From contig NZ_FNEX01000013.1 in the NCBI RefSeq assembly GCF_900100435.1, positions 124,001 through 188,000 on the forward strand: DNA of 64,000 nucleotides, given 5' to 3'. Source of the DNA: Pedobacter sp. ok626 (GTDB taxonomy: Bacteria > Bacteroidota > Bacteroidia > Sphingobacteriales > Sphingobacteriaceae). Below are positions 1 to 9,204 of the stretch, piece after piece (position 1 is the first letter of the stretch; each line of letters opens with the position of its first letter). Under the pieces are notes generated by a model. It saw only the letters and a list, made by a program, of their open reading frames with translations. It ran no database searches and was not told the DNA's origin. The position numbers were made by a program, and so were the translations under genes.

Positions 1-2268
1 GGGGTGGCTTATAGTGACAATATCGTTAGCCAGAAATCTAATAATTATTTAGCCGCTGTTTACTTTGACAAAACACAGTTAGGTGTTTCTTTTGTGGACA
101 TTTCTACCGGAGAATTTCATGTAGCCCAGGGAAGTTCAGAGTATATTGATAAGCTTTTACAAGGCTTTAAACCCAATGAGGTTGTTTTTCAAAAGAGTAA
201 AAGAAAAGAATTTTTAGAGCTATTTGGTGATCGCTTTTATACTTATCATCTGGACGAGTGGGCTTTTACCAGTGACTATGCCAATGAGATTTTAACTAAA
301 CATTTCGAAGTTAACTCTTTAAAAGGTTTTGGAGTAGATCGATTGCAAATCGGTATTGTCGCAGCTGGTGTGGCTCTACACTATTTAAATGAAACAGAGC
401 ACCGCAATTTAAAACACATTACTTCCATATCTCGTTTGGAAGAAGATAAGTATATGTGGTTGGATAGGTTTACTATCCGAAATTTGGAATTGGTAAGTTC
501 AGCCAACGAGAATGCTGTAACACTTTTCCAGATACTTGATGAGACTAGTACGCCAATGGGTGCCCGTTTGCTCCATAAGTGGATCATTATGCCGTTGAAG
601 GAGTTAAAGCCGATTGAAGAACGTTTAGGAATGGTCGATTTTCTGGTGAAAAATGATCCATTACTCCAAGAGTTTTTAACGCATATTAAGCAGATCGGTG
701 ATCTCGAGAGGCTAATTTCTAAAGTTGGCTTACTGAGGGTTGGCCCTAGGGAATTGGTTCAGTTAAAGAAATCTTTATACCACATAGAAACAGTAAAGAA
801 GCTTGCTGAAGAAAGCCAAAATCCTTTTCTGTTGGCATTGGCCGATCAGTTGGATCCTTGCTTAAGTATCAGAGCGAAGCTGGAAAGAGAGTTGCAGGAA
901 GATCCTCCTGCATTGCTAATTAAGGGAAATGTAATTGCAGATGGAATAGACGAGGAGCTTGACCGTTTGCGTAAAATTTCATTCGGTGGAAAAGACTACC
1001 TCGTAGAAATTCAGAAAAGAGAAGCTGCAATAACAGGTATTCCTTCATTAAAAGTAGCTTTCAATAATGTTTTTGGATACTATTTAGAGGTTACGCATAC
1101 ACATAAAGATAAAGTGCCGGCCGACTGGATCAGGAAACAAACCCTAGTTAGCGCCGAACGCTATATTACCCCGGAATTAAAAGAATACGAAGAGCAGATA
1201 TTAGGTGCTGAAGAAAAGATTCAACAAATAGAGGTAAGACTTTATACAGAATTGATTAATCAGGTAGCGGCTTATATCAGGCCAATACAACTGAATGCAT
1301 TTCTGGTTGCGCAACTGGATGTATTGCTTTGCTTTGCTCAGTTAGCGGTTAAAAACCACTATGTAAAACCTGTACTGAACAAGAAAAAGGTATTGGATAT
1401 AAAGGGTGGTAGACATCCCGTAATAGAAAAGCGCCTTCCTGTAGGGGAAGAGTACATCACCAATGATGTGTTTCTTGACAACGATACGCAACAACTCATC
1501 ATCATTACCGGTCCCAATATGTCCGGTAAGTCGGCCATATTGCGCCAAACAGGTCTAATCGTACTGATGGGCCAGATGGGATGTTTTGTGCCTGCTAAGG
1601 CCGCTACAATAGGCCTGGTGGATAAGATATTTACCCGTGTGGGTGCTTCTGATAATTTATCATCCGGAGAAAGTACATTCATGGTAGAAATGAATGAAAC
1701 TGCCAGTATCTTGAATAACATCTCTGATAACAGTTTAATTTTACTGGATGAAATCGGTCGGGGTACAAGTACTTATGATGGAATTTCCATTGCCTGGGCT
1801 ATTGCGGAATTTTTGCACACCCACCCAACAGCAAAACCAAAGACACTTTTTGCAACGCATTACCATGAGCTAAATGAATTGGCTACCACCATGAACCGCG
1901 TTAAAAACTTTAATGTCTCGATAAAAGAAGTAGGAAATAAGGTAATCTTTTTAAGGAAGTTGATTCCTGGTGGTAGCGAGCATAGTTTTGGTATCCATGT
2001 GGCTAAAATGGCTGGTATGCCGCCAAAATTGATCAACAGGGCCAATGAGATTTTAAAGAAACTGGAAATAGATCGTACGGAAGGCCAGAGTATAAAGGAC
2101 AGCATTAAGAAGGTTCAGAACCAAGCTTACCAATTGCACATGTTTGCTGTAGATGATCCTGTTTTAGTTAAAATCAGGGATATGCTCAATAATCTGGATG
2201 TGAATGTATTGACTCCAGTGGAGGCTTTGTTGAAATTAGATGAGATACAACGTTTAATTAAAGAGTAA
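1..2268 (+). CDS. mutS: DNA mismatch repair ATPase MutS (5' end outside window)
   Basis: MutS recognises base mismatches and, with MutL, starts repair in the cytoplasm. The frame is open from base 1, so the GTG at 4 is probably internal; about 110 residues are missing compared with the usual 850-880. The missing part is the mismatch-reading domain I with its Phe-x-Glu motif. Visible are the connector, the lever/clamp helices and the ABC-type ATPase: Walker A GPNMSGKS at visible residues 503-510, a Walker B/signature region DEIGRGTSTYDG from residue 582, and ATHYHEL after it. The C-terminal tail is normal. An NlpC/P60 gene follows after one base, so the two are probably co-transcribed. Identification is secure. 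Confidence 0.97.
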   Translation, partial: GVAYSDNIVSQKSNNYLAAVYFDKTQLGVSFVDISTGEFHVAQGSSEYIDKLLQGFKPNEVVFQKSKRKEFLELFGDRFYTYHLDEWAFTSDYANEILTKHFEVNSLKGFGVDRLQIGIVAAGVALHYLNETEHRNLKHITSISRLEEDKYMWLDRFTIRNLELVSSANENAVTLFQILDETSTPMGARLLHKWIIMPLKELKPIEERLGMVDFLVKNDPLLQEFLTHIKQIGDLERLISKVGLLRVGPRELVQLKKSLYHIETVKKLAEESQNPFLLALADQLDPCLSIRAKLERELQEDPPALLIKGNVIADGIDEELDRLRKISFGGKDYLVEIQKREAAITGIPSLKVAFNNVFGYYLEVTHTHKDKVPADWIRKQTLVSAERYITPELKEYEEQILGAEEKIQQIEVRLYTELINQVAAYIRPIQLNAFLVAQLDVLLCFAQLAVKNHYVKPVLNKKKVLDIKGGRHPVIEKRLPVGEEYITNDVFLDNDTQQLIIITGPNMSGKSAILRQTGLIVLMGQMGCFVPAKAATIGLVDKIFTRVGASDNLSSGESTFMVEMNETASILNNISDNSLILLDEIGRGTSTYDGISIAWAIAEFLHTHPTAKPKTLFATHYHELNELATTMNRVKNFNVSIKEVGNKVIFLRKLIPGGSEHSFGIHVAKMAGMPPKLINRANEILKKLEIDRTEGQSIKDSIKKVQNQAYQLHMFAVDDPVLVKIRDMLNNLDVNVLTPVEALLKLDEIQRLIKE

Positions 2269-2269
2269 T

Positions 2270-2791
2270 ATGAACGAACTAAAGGCACTGAACAAAAGCG
2301 GGTTATTGATCATGATAGCGGCGATGCTGTTTTTTTCTGCCTGTGGTTCAAGAAAATATTCTGCAAGACCTGGAGGTTCTCCAAGTACTGCTGCTAAGGC
2401 TGCAGAAGCCATGTCGCACTTAAAAAGTAAGGAATTGTCCCGCTTTATAAATGATTGGACAGGGGTACAATATGCTTTGGGTGGACTGGATAAGCGAGGG
2501 GTAGACTGCTCCGGCTTTGCTTTGCTATTACAAAGAAATATTTACGGTAATGAACTGCCTAGAAGATCAAGGGATCAGGCCGATGTGGTAAACGAAAAAG
2601 CGATAGCAAATCTAAATGAAGGCGATCTGGTTTTCTTTTCCTTTGGTGGTAGTGCGGTAGATCATGTAGGCGTATACTTAAACAATAACTTTTTTGTGCA
2701 TGCCTCAACCACTCGGGGTGTAGTTGTAGATGATTTAAGTATCCCCGCTTACCAGAGAGCTTTTGTAAAAGCAGGCTCATTAAAAAAATAA
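2270..2791 (+). CDS. NlpC/P60 family cell-wall peptidase, lipoprotein
   Basis: This is a 173-residue exported peptidase of the C40 (NlpC/P60) family, whose members cut peptide stems of peptidoglycan. A hydrophobic stretch at residues 11-24 ends in a lipobox (FSAC, Cys25), so the protein is probably anchored as a lipoprotein. The catalytic set is visible: Cys80 in VDCSGF, His132 in DHVGVY and His144 in FVHAST. There is no extra binding domain, making it a minimal single-domain enzyme. It starts one base after the mutS stop and is followed two bases later by a tiny membrane protein gene. The substrate is inferred from the family only. Confidence 0.9.
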   Translation: MNELKALNKSGLLIMIAAMLFFSACGSRKYSARPGGSPSTAAKAAEAMSHLKSKELSRFINDWTGVQYALGGLDKRGVDCSGFALLLQRNIYGNELPRRSRDQADVVNEKAIANLNEGDLVFFSFGGSAVDHVGVYLNNNFFVHASTTRGVVVDDLSIPAYQRAFVKAGSLKK

Positions 2792-2793
2792 TC

Positions 2794-2916
2794 ATGAATA
2801 AACCAAAACACGACATCTCATTCTGGACCAAGTATAAAAAGTTTGCCACTACCGAGATTCTGATGTACCTGATTATGGTTATTGGAATAGGTATTGGGAT
2901 CTTAATTCTTAGCTAG
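2794..2916 (+). CDS. 40-residue membrane microprotein
   Basis: A short open frame starts with ATG two bases after the NlpC/P60 stop codon. It encodes 40 residues: a polar, Lys-rich N-terminus (MNKPKHDISFWTKYKKF) followed by one hydrophobic helix from about residue 22 to 39, rich in Ile and Gly, and it ends right after that helix. The layout suggests a single-pass membrane peptide with a cytoplasmic positive N-terminus. Its last 15 bases overlap the 3' end of the convergent DUF3857 gene. Tight spacing and the sensible topology support a real gene; I recognise no family and assign no function. Confidence 0.6.
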   Translation: MNKPKHDISFWTKYKKFATTEILMYLIMVIGIGIGILILS

Positions 2917-4818
2917 TTCCGTTTTAAAAATAGCTTTTACCTGGTCGTACGAGCTCACAGAACTAATAAAATCTGCAAAGTCAGCATATTTATCAGCCGG
3001 GTAGGTTCCATCATTCAAAACAAACTTTCTACGGTATATCAGCTTTTTATCCACTTTCCTTATGCTGATGGCATAAGAACCAAAGGCAGTTTTTATTTCA
3101 GTGCCTTGCGGTATAAAATCAATGACAACATCATTTGGAAGGGTATAAGTAAGCTCATCTATATCAGTATAACCTCTGTTGATAAAAACAGGTAAGGTTC
3201 TGTTTCTCACTTCTGGAATCGTACGTTTTTTATTGAATGCATTTAGTACCAGGTAAATATGATTATTTGTTCTAGGTGCATATTTCTGAATGCTGAGTTG
3301 TAGGGATTCTTTTGTGACCGGTTTGCTACCCTTATCCTGCGTCAATTTAAAAGTATCGAAATCAATATTATCGATATCATACGTCGTCTTTAGTAATTTC
3401 AGCTGTTCTTTCATCGGCTGGTTCACGAACTGAGCATAGTTATCATATTGAGAACCACCACAGCTTGTTTCCATTGTTCCATTGATGTTTCCTTCGGCGT
3501 CAAGTACAAGTTCAGCCTTACGTTCCTGTAAATTCATTTGTGTTGATAGGGCTGGGGTTCTCAGTATTTTTCCGCCATCTTCTGTACAAGCTAGCACTGT
3601 ACGATCATCTGTAAAGCTACCTAAAAAGCCAAAAGGACTTTCCTGATCTGTACATTCCAACCAGGTGGTATCATTTTTTAGCGGAAGGCAAAGAATGATG
3701 TGATTTCCCTGGTTCATACTGGCAAATTCGGTTTCCATATCTTTTTTTAAACTACCTGCGTTTACGATGCAATACAGGGATGGGATATTTATGGCTTTTA
3801 GTAAACTCTGGGTGTAATTAACTAGCGCTTTACAGTCTCCGTAGGACAGTTGATCAACTTCGCTGGCCAACATTGGCTGTTGTCCACCAATTCCTACCTG
3901 TACGCTGATATAACGAGTCTTTTTCTGCACATACTCATAAACCTTACGTGCTTTGTCTTTGTCATTTGGTATACCCGCTACTAAGGCTTTTACTTCCTCA
4001 ATGGTGGCTGGGCTAAGCGTTTGCCTGTTTTTAATCAGTTCGTTATAAATCCATTTTCCCAACTCTTCCCAGTTTTGGTATTTTCCTTTATAACCGTAAT
4101 AATTAAATTCTTCGGGCGCTATTTTAACATGGCAGCGATAATTCTCGGGGTCGGGAGCGTAGGGTTCAGGTTTAAAAGCAGTTAGATTTTTTACCGTCCA
4201 GGTCTGACTTTTAAGTTTCTCATTTATCACGACTTCTGGTTCTCCTTTATAATTAAAGGCCTTTATTCTTACTTTGTCTTCGGGTTTGCAGATAAAAGTG
4301 TAGCTACTGTTCTCTACTGCTACATCGGCTGTATGGCTGGCGTACCAGTCGGGTATCATCAAATTTTGTTTAAATCTGATCTCGTATTCGTACGCTATCG
4401 TATAAGGATAAGACAGTACGGTGGGTTCAAAATGTTTCACGCGGTCATCTTCAAACAATGAGATATCGCTCACAGCACTGTGGTCGGTAAAATTACTAAG
4501 CGTAAATTTGCTGGTTGCCTTACCAAAGGCATCTATAATAATGCCTTTAGCTGATTTAATAACGGTGTTTTTATTATACGATAAATAGATTTCTGCTTGA
4601 GGATCCCCATTTTTATTGAGTACCGTAACTACCTTTTTTATGTTCATAATCACATTGTCGCCCGCGCGCATGTCCACTGTAGTCTCCATTTTCCTAATCA
4701 CAGCATTGGCACGGTTCTTTAGTTCCGACGAGAGTTGATCCGCCGGATATTCGACTTGAGAAAAACTATTGAAAGCACAGAAAAGCAGGGCGATTAAACC
4801 GATTTGTTTGATTATCAT
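2902..4818 (-). CDS. DUF3857 / transglutaminase-like exported protein, triad intact
   Basis: This 638-residue protein has a signal peptide (residues 1-20), an N-terminal beta-sandwich of the DUF3857 type (roughly 40-230) and a transglutaminase-like papain-fold domain (roughly 280-400). The catalytic triad is present: Cys329 in SYGDCKAL, His373 in GNHIIL and Asp391 in LECTD. The remaining C-terminus is beta-rich. Such proteins are common in Bacteroidota, are exported, and their substrates are unknown. The gene overlaps the upstream paralogue by four bases (ATGA), which implies translational coupling and possibly a working pair. Family assignment is firm, biochemical role is not. Confidence 0.85.
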   Translation of the reverse strand: MIIKQIGLIALLFCAFNSFSQVEYPADQLSSELKNRANAVIRKMETTVDMRAGDNVIMNIKKVVTVLNKNGDPQAEIYLSYNKNTVIKSAKGIIIDAFGKATSKFTLSNFTDHSAVSDISLFEDDRVKHFEPTVLSYPYTIAYEYEIRFKQNLMIPDWYASHTADVAVENSSYTFICKPEDKVRIKAFNYKGEPEVVINEKLKSQTWTVKNLTAFKPEPYAPDPENYRCHVKIAPEEFNYYGYKGKYQNWEELGKWIYNELIKNRQTLSPATIEEVKALVAGIPNDKDKARKVYEYVQKKTRYISVQVGIGGQQPMLASEVDQLSYGDCKALVNYTQSLLKAINIPSLYCIVNAGSLKKDMETEFASMNQGNHIILCLPLKNDTTWLECTDQESPFGFLGSFTDDRTVLACTEDGGKILRTPALSTQMNLQERKAELVLDAEGNINGTMETSCGGSQYDNYAQFVNQPMKEQLKLLKTTYDIDNIDFDTFKLTQDKGSKPVTKESLQLSIQKYAPRTNNHIYLVLNAFNKKRTIPEVRNRTLPVFINRGYTDIDELTYTLPNDVVIDFIPQGTEIKTAFGSYAISIRKVDKKLIYRRKFVLNDGTYPADKYADFADFISSVSSYDQVKAIFKTELAKN

Positions 4819-6791
4819 TTACTTTGCTTTTTAAGGATAATATCTGTTTTTTGAACTTGAATGATTCTACTGTATAACTCCTTAAGCGATAAGTACTCTT
4901 CTGGGCCGTATATAGGTTTGTTGAATTGCAATAGTTGATTGAATACCAATACGTCGTCCTGTAAGGAAGTTGTGCACATGAATCTGCCTCCACCCTCTGC
5001 TAAACCTATATTTAATTCTTTGGGCTTATCGGCTAAGGTATAATTACCAGGTAGCTTAAGGGATATAGAGACGCGCTGTTCGCTTTGACTTCCTAAATCT
5101 ACCGGGTAGGTACGTTCATTTAAATTAAATGGGTTTCTGGTAGTTTTATCAATAAAAAAGGGATTAAAGAACAATGGGTCATGATTGATGTCCTGAAAGG
5201 CCAATATTTCAACATTATAAATTTCAATAAGGGGATTTTCCAGACTGTCCAGATTATTTATTTCGTGCTTAACGATTTTGATTTTTGGCATGCTTTCGTC
5301 AAGCTTCTCTACAAACTCATCAATAGAATTGGACGCTAAGATCCTTTTGCGCTTATTGAAAGCCGCATAGCCGATGGAGTAGGTGGTTAGTATTCCTTTT
5401 ATTTTTCCATCTTTTCCGAGTTCGGCAGTTAAGTTATAACGGGTTGTTTCTTTTTGACTTGCCGTAAGATCGTACCAATAGGATGGTTTCTTTAAGGGAA
5501 TTACGCGTCCACGACCATTTATGCAGCGTAAAGGAAGTAATCCAAATGGTATTAAAGGTTCCGATGCATCCAGTAGATAAGATTTACCTTCGATATTTAC
5601 TTTTGCAACGACGTAGTTAAAGTCGCTGATTACCGGAAATAGTGTATTTACAAGGCCATTTACACGGGTAGAAAGGATAACAGCTTCAGCATCAATTTCA
5701 GCTGCATTTAATGCCGCTATCAGTGCCAGATTAATATCTGCCGTATTGCCTGTATGTGTTTCTAATGCCTTTTTAATTGTGTTTTCGCTGTATATGCCAA
5801 TAAAGCCATTTTCTTTTATGTTATGCTTTATATAAGCATAGATCGCTTTGGCCTTGTTTAGCGGATCTGTCGCATTTTTAAGTATATCCGGTAGTAGCGT
5901 TTTAAAAATATCCTTTCTTTTAATTTGGCCACCAAAAGATTTGTCATCAATCAGTTGGTAATCTACATCTTTCCATTCTTTGGTGATACCCTGTTTGCCA
6001 CCGGTTGGGGTGATATAGTCCGATAATTCGAAATTAATAGCCGATTTGAAATTGCTTGGGGCAGTCATATAGTCCTCTTCAATAAACGGAGGTATATCCT
6101 TCATGATATATGTCATTTTAGAGCAATCAATCGCTCTTCCAGCAATTCTTAGACATTCCCTGTTCAGTTCTGCGTTTTGTGAAGTTAGCTTTTGGGCCCC
6201 TCGTAGCGCAACATTATAGTTATATAATGCTGGAATCATGGCAATATATTCGCTATGTAATTTTGGGATATTGGATTGGAATTCCCATGTTCTGAAATTA
6301 AAGATCCTTGGTGAGTATAAACGATAGCGGTATTCGATTATACTTCCTTCGGTAAGGTTAGGCATGGTAAACTTGGTAAACGTAACATACTTATTCCTTT
6401 TTTCTGTGAATATTTTCTTTTTATCTAATTCTGTGAGGGATATTTCACCGTTTGTATAATTGATGGTGGTTGCCTTCAGTTCCGAAATTGTCTCTTCTTT
6501 ATCCCCATTTGTTAGCAATGGTATGGTAATATTGGCACTTTCGAATCCCTTTTTGTTGAGGATTTTTATCCGCACATGATATTCAAAGTCTATAAATAAA
6601 TTGCCGTAATTGTCATCCAACCTAACTGCTGCTGTCCCAAACTCCCTTAATACGACTGCATTGGCGTTGCTGTCCAATGCAGTTTTTGTAAAGTTCAGGT
6701 CGGCTTGACTCACCTTAAGATATTCGAAATCTTGTGCGAATAGCGTAGTAGAAGAAAAAAAAAGGAGTAGAAAGAAAAGATTCCTCATCAA
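4815..6791 (-). CDS. DUF3857 / transglutaminase-like exported protein, triad degenerate
   Basis: This is the first gene of a two-gene operon, 658 residues, with a signal peptide (residues 1-19, cleavage near FAQ). It has the same layout as its downstream neighbour: DUF3857 beta-sandwich and a transglutaminase-like domain around residues 310-410. Here the active site is lost: the position matching the catalytic Cys is Thr350 in GNTADIN, the His position is Tyr393 in FNYVVA, and only the Asp (Asp408, LLDAS) is kept. It is therefore probably a non-catalytic binding or scaffold partner of the intact paralogue. Loss of these residues recurs in this subfamily in my recollection. Confidence 0.83.
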   Translation of the reverse strand: MMRNLFFLLLFFSSTTLFAQDFEYLKVSQADLNFTKTALDSNANAVVLREFGTAAVRLDDNYGNLFIDFEYHVRIKILNKKGFESANITIPLLTNGDKEETISELKATTINYTNGEISLTELDKKKIFTEKRNKYVTFTKFTMPNLTEGSIIEYRYRLYSPRIFNFRTWEFQSNIPKLHSEYIAMIPALYNYNVALRGAQKLTSQNAELNRECLRIAGRAIDCSKMTYIMKDIPPFIEEDYMTAPSNFKSAINFELSDYITPTGGKQGITKEWKDVDYQLIDDKSFGGQIKRKDIFKTLLPDILKNATDPLNKAKAIYAYIKHNIKENGFIGIYSENTIKKALETHTGNTADINLALIAALNAAEIDAEAVILSTRVNGLVNTLFPVISDFNYVVAKVNIEGKSYLLDASEPLIPFGLLPLRCINGRGRVIPLKKPSYWYDLTASQKETTRYNLTAELGKDGKIKGILTTYSIGYAAFNKRKRILASNSIDEFVEKLDESMPKIKIVKHEINNLDSLENPLIEIYNVEILAFQDINHDPLFFNPFFIDKTTRNPFNLNERTYPVDLGSQSEQRVSISLKLPGNYTLADKPKELNIGLAEGGGRFMCTTSLQDDVLVFNQLLQFNKPIYGPEEYLSLKELYSRIIQVQKTDIILKKQSK

Positions 6792-6836
6792 TGAGCGTTT
6801 AAAGTATAATTATAAACTGCAAGATAAAAGTAGAAT

Positions 6837-6870
6837 TCTGAATAAAAAAATGCAAAGTAAATTATTCAGA
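6837..6870. repeat. Short inverted repeat in a divergent intergenic region
   Basis: Nine-base arms TCTGAATAA (6837-6845) and TTATTCAGA (6862-6870) are separated by 16 bases. They lie about 45 bases upstream of the DUF3857 operon start and about 80 bases upstream of the exonuclease start. They could be an operator half-site pair, or chance in an AT-rich region. Confidence 0.25.
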
Positions 6871-6951
6871 TAGAAATTAATGTGTTATCAAATAAGTTAA
6901 GGATTAATGGATGATTTTTACGACTTTTGAAGCGCTACCAAAAAGATTGAA

Positions 6952-7935
6952 ATGAAATTAAATTTAAAACGCCCACTCGCATTTTTTGATTTGGAAACCA
7001 CCGGAGTAAACGTTGGTGCCGATCGTATTGTTGAAATTGCTATATTAAAAGCTATGCCTGATGGAACTGAGATAATCAAGTCCATGCGCATTAATCCTGA
7101 GATGCCAATTCCATTGCATTCATCATTGATACATGGAATTTATGATGAGGATATTGCGACAGCACCTACTTTTAAAGCTGTTGCAGTCGAATTGTCTGAG
7201 TTTATTGGCGATGCCGATCTTGCCGGTTATAATTCTAACCGTTTTGACATTCCTGTAATCCTGGAAGAGTTTTTAAGGGCAGGGATAGACTTTGATATGT
7301 CTGATCGTAAATTTGTTGATGTGCAGAATATATTCCACCAGATGGAACAGCGCACTTTACGTGCTGCTTATAAGTACTATTGTGGTAAAGACATTATCAA
7401 TGCGCATTCAGCTGAAGCTGATATTACAGCTACTTACCAGGTGTTGTTGGCTCAAATTGAACGTTATAAAGACGTTGATTTTGAAGATAAGCAAGGTAAA
7501 ATATCTCAGCCTGTACAAAATGATGTAGAGGCACTTCATATATTTACCAATATGAATAAGCCGGTTGACTTTGCCGGAAGAATGGTATTTAATGAGAACG
7601 ATGAAGAAATATTCAACTTTGGTAAACACAAAGGCAAAACTGTAGAGCAGGTTTTTGATACTGAGCCTAGTTATTATGCCTGGATGAAACAGGGTGATTT
7701 TCCTTTGTATACTAAGAAAAAGCTAGACGAGATCTGGGCAAGATGGAGCAAAAAGAAAGATTTGCTTAAGCAGGAAAGACAACAATTGGCTGAAGCAAAT
7801 AGACCAAAACAAGCACAGCCAAGGCCACAACAAGTACAGGAAAAAGGACAAGCTGCGCCTGTAAAGAAAGAAAAACCTGCTGTAGACGTAACTAACGACA
7901 TGTTAGAGCAATTAAAAATGAAGTTTGGTAAATAG
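6952..7935 (+). CDS. DEDDh 3'-5' exonuclease with ExoX-like C-terminal module
   Basis: This 327-residue protein belongs to the DnaQ-like exonucleases, which remove nucleotides from 3' ends using two metal ions. The DEDDh residues are visible: Asp13 and Glu15 in FFDLETTG, Asp99 in NRFD, and His152 and Asp157 in AHSAEADITAT. After the nuclease domain, residues about 218-262 form a small module with FNFGKHKGK and a YYAWM motif, resembling the C-terminal domain of exodeoxyribonuclease X-like proteins. A Gln/Pro/Lys-rich linker (about 265-310) leads to a short conserved tail. The enzyme could act in repair or RNA processing; the exact substrate is not evident. Confidence 0.88.
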   Translation: MKLNLKRPLAFFDLETTGVNVGADRIVEIAILKAMPDGTEIIKSMRINPEMPIPLHSSLIHGIYDEDIATAPTFKAVAVELSEFIGDADLAGYNSNRFDIPVILEEFLRAGIDFDMSDRKFVDVQNIFHQMEQRTLRAAYKYYCGKDIINAHSAEADITATYQVLLAQIERYKDVDFEDKQGKISQPVQNDVEALHIFTNMNKPVDFAGRMVFNENDEEIFNFGKHKGKTVEQVFDTEPSYYAWMKQGDFPLYTKKKLDEIWARWSKKKDLLKQERQQLAEANRPKQAQPRPQQVQEKGQAAPVKKEKPAVDVTNDMLEQLKMKFGK

Positions 7936-7955
7936 ATATTATCATTATCATATTA

Positions 7956-7983
7956 AAAAAAGACCCTTTATAGGGTCTTTTTT
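7956..7983. terminator. Bidirectional intrinsic terminator
   Basis: A perfect hairpin has arms AAAAAAGACCCT (7956-7967) and AGGGTCTTTTTT (7972-7983) with a four-base loop. The A-run on one side and T-run on the other allow it to stop transcription from both convergent genes, the exonuclease and queG. It overlaps the queG stop codon. Confidence 0.88.
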
Positions 7984-8915
7984 ATGAAATCTATATTTCT
8001 CGTTAGGCCTTTAAATTTGGTCCTTTTAACCGCCGAGTTTTTAAAGATAGTTTTAAAAACATCTTCCGTAATGTCGAGCCAATCCTCACGTTTCATCGTT
8101 AACAATTGTTCATTAGGTTTAAACAAAGGTTCAGTATTTGGGGCAGAAAACCTGTTCCAGGGACATACATCCTGACAAACATCGCAGCCAAACATCCAGT
8201 TGTCCATTTTGTCTTTAAAGCCCTGATCTATTTCTTCTCTTAGCTCGATGGTTAAATAAGAGATACATTTATTTGCATCTATCACATAAGGTGATAAAAT
8301 AGCATCAGTAGGGCAGGCATCAATACATTTCGTACAAGTACCGCAATGATCGGTCTCGAATGGGTTGTCATACTCCAGTTCCAGATCTACGATTAGCTCA
8401 GCTAAAAAAAAGAACGACCCGCTCTTTTTGTTAATTAAGTTGCTGTTTTTACCAATCCATCCGATACCGGCCCGTTTTGCCCAGGCCCGGTCCAACACTG
8501 GAGCTGAATCTACAAAGGCTCTACCGGCAACCTCTCCAATCTCTTCTCCAATAAAGTTTAGCAATTGGAATAACTTGTCCTTAATCACCTGATGATAATC
8601 CATCCCATAAGCGTACTTAGAGATCTTTGGAGCGTCCGGATCAGCTTGTTTCGCATCAGGATAGTAATTGAGCGTAAGCGAGATCACCGATTTAGAGTCG
8701 TCAACAAGCAGCCTTGGATCTAGCCGCTTGTCAAAATGATTCTCCATATAAGCCATTTGGCCATGGTGGTTCTGTTGTAACCAACGCTCTAATTTAGGCG
8801 CCTCTTCCTCCAAAAAATCAGCTTTGGCAATACCGCATTGCATAAAGCCAAGCCTTAAGGCTTCAGCTTTAATCATTTTGCTGTATTTGGAGGCATTGTT
8901 GATCATCGCCTGCAA
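7968..8915 (-). CDS. queG: Epoxyqueuosine reductase QueG
   Basis: QueG performs the last step of queuosine formation in tRNA, reducing epoxyqueuosine to queuosine with cobalamin and two 4Fe-4S clusters in the cytoplasm. The 315-residue protein has the catalytic Asp136 in FVDSAPVLDRAW, followed by the conserved GWIGKN. Two ferredoxin-like cysteine groups are visible: CGTCTKCIDACP (Cys191/194/197/201) and CDVCQDVCPWN (Cys244/247/251), with Cys217 completing the eight. The length is typical of the short form that lacks HEAT repeats. The start may be Met1 or Met4 of this frame. It stands alone, convergent with the exonuclease gene. Confidence 0.96.
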   Translation of the reverse strand: MQAMINNASKYSKMIKAEALRLGFMQCGIAKADFLEEEAPKLERWLQQNHHGQMAYMENHFDKRLDPRLLVDDSKSVISLTLNYYPDAKQADPDAPKISKYAYGMDYHQVIKDKLFQLLNFIGEEIGEVAGRAFVDSAPVLDRAWAKRAGIGWIGKNSNLINKKSGSFFFLAELIVDLELEYDNPFETDHCGTCTKCIDACPTDAILSPYVIDANKCISYLTIELREEIDQGFKDKMDNWMFGCDVCQDVCPWNRFSAPNTEPLFKPNEQLLTMKREDWLDITEDVFKTIFKNSAVKRTKFKGLTRNIDFIKKTL

Positions 8916-8987
8916 AGATAGGGCTTTGTATTGTAAACTTTTTAAAGGCCCACTTGTTGTTCATTTATTAAACCAAAACTTAATGTC

Positions 8988-9203
8988 ATGGAAAATCAAG
9001 AGGAACAACATACCGAAAACCATTCGCAGCCCCATACGCACAAACCAATAGAACATGACTATTCCAAACACAAGGCAGATCCCGGACCACCGCGTGAAGC
9101 TGTAGAGGAAAAGGATATCAATGGTGCTGCCGTAGTATTAAGATGGCTTATACCGTTACTAGTTATCGGTTTACTTATTTATTGGCTGTTTTTTAAGGGT
9201 TAG
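8988..9203 (+). CDS. Small His-rich single-pass membrane protein
   Basis: This 71-residue protein has a very polar N-terminus rich in His, Glu and Gln (seven His in the first 28 residues), then a Pro-rich bend (DPGPPREAVEEKD) and a hydrophobic helix at residues about 48-69 that ends the protein. The layout predicts a tail-anchored or single-pass inner membrane protein. The His-rich part could bind a metal, but no known motif is present. It lies between divergent queG and a convergent GNAT-nitrilase gene whose stop codon begins two bases after its own. I do not recognise a named family. Confidence 0.7.
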   Translation: MENQEEQHTENHSQPHTHKPIEHDYSKHKADPGPPREAVEEKDINGAAVVLRWLIPLLVIGLLIYWLFFKG

Positions 9204-9204
9204 T

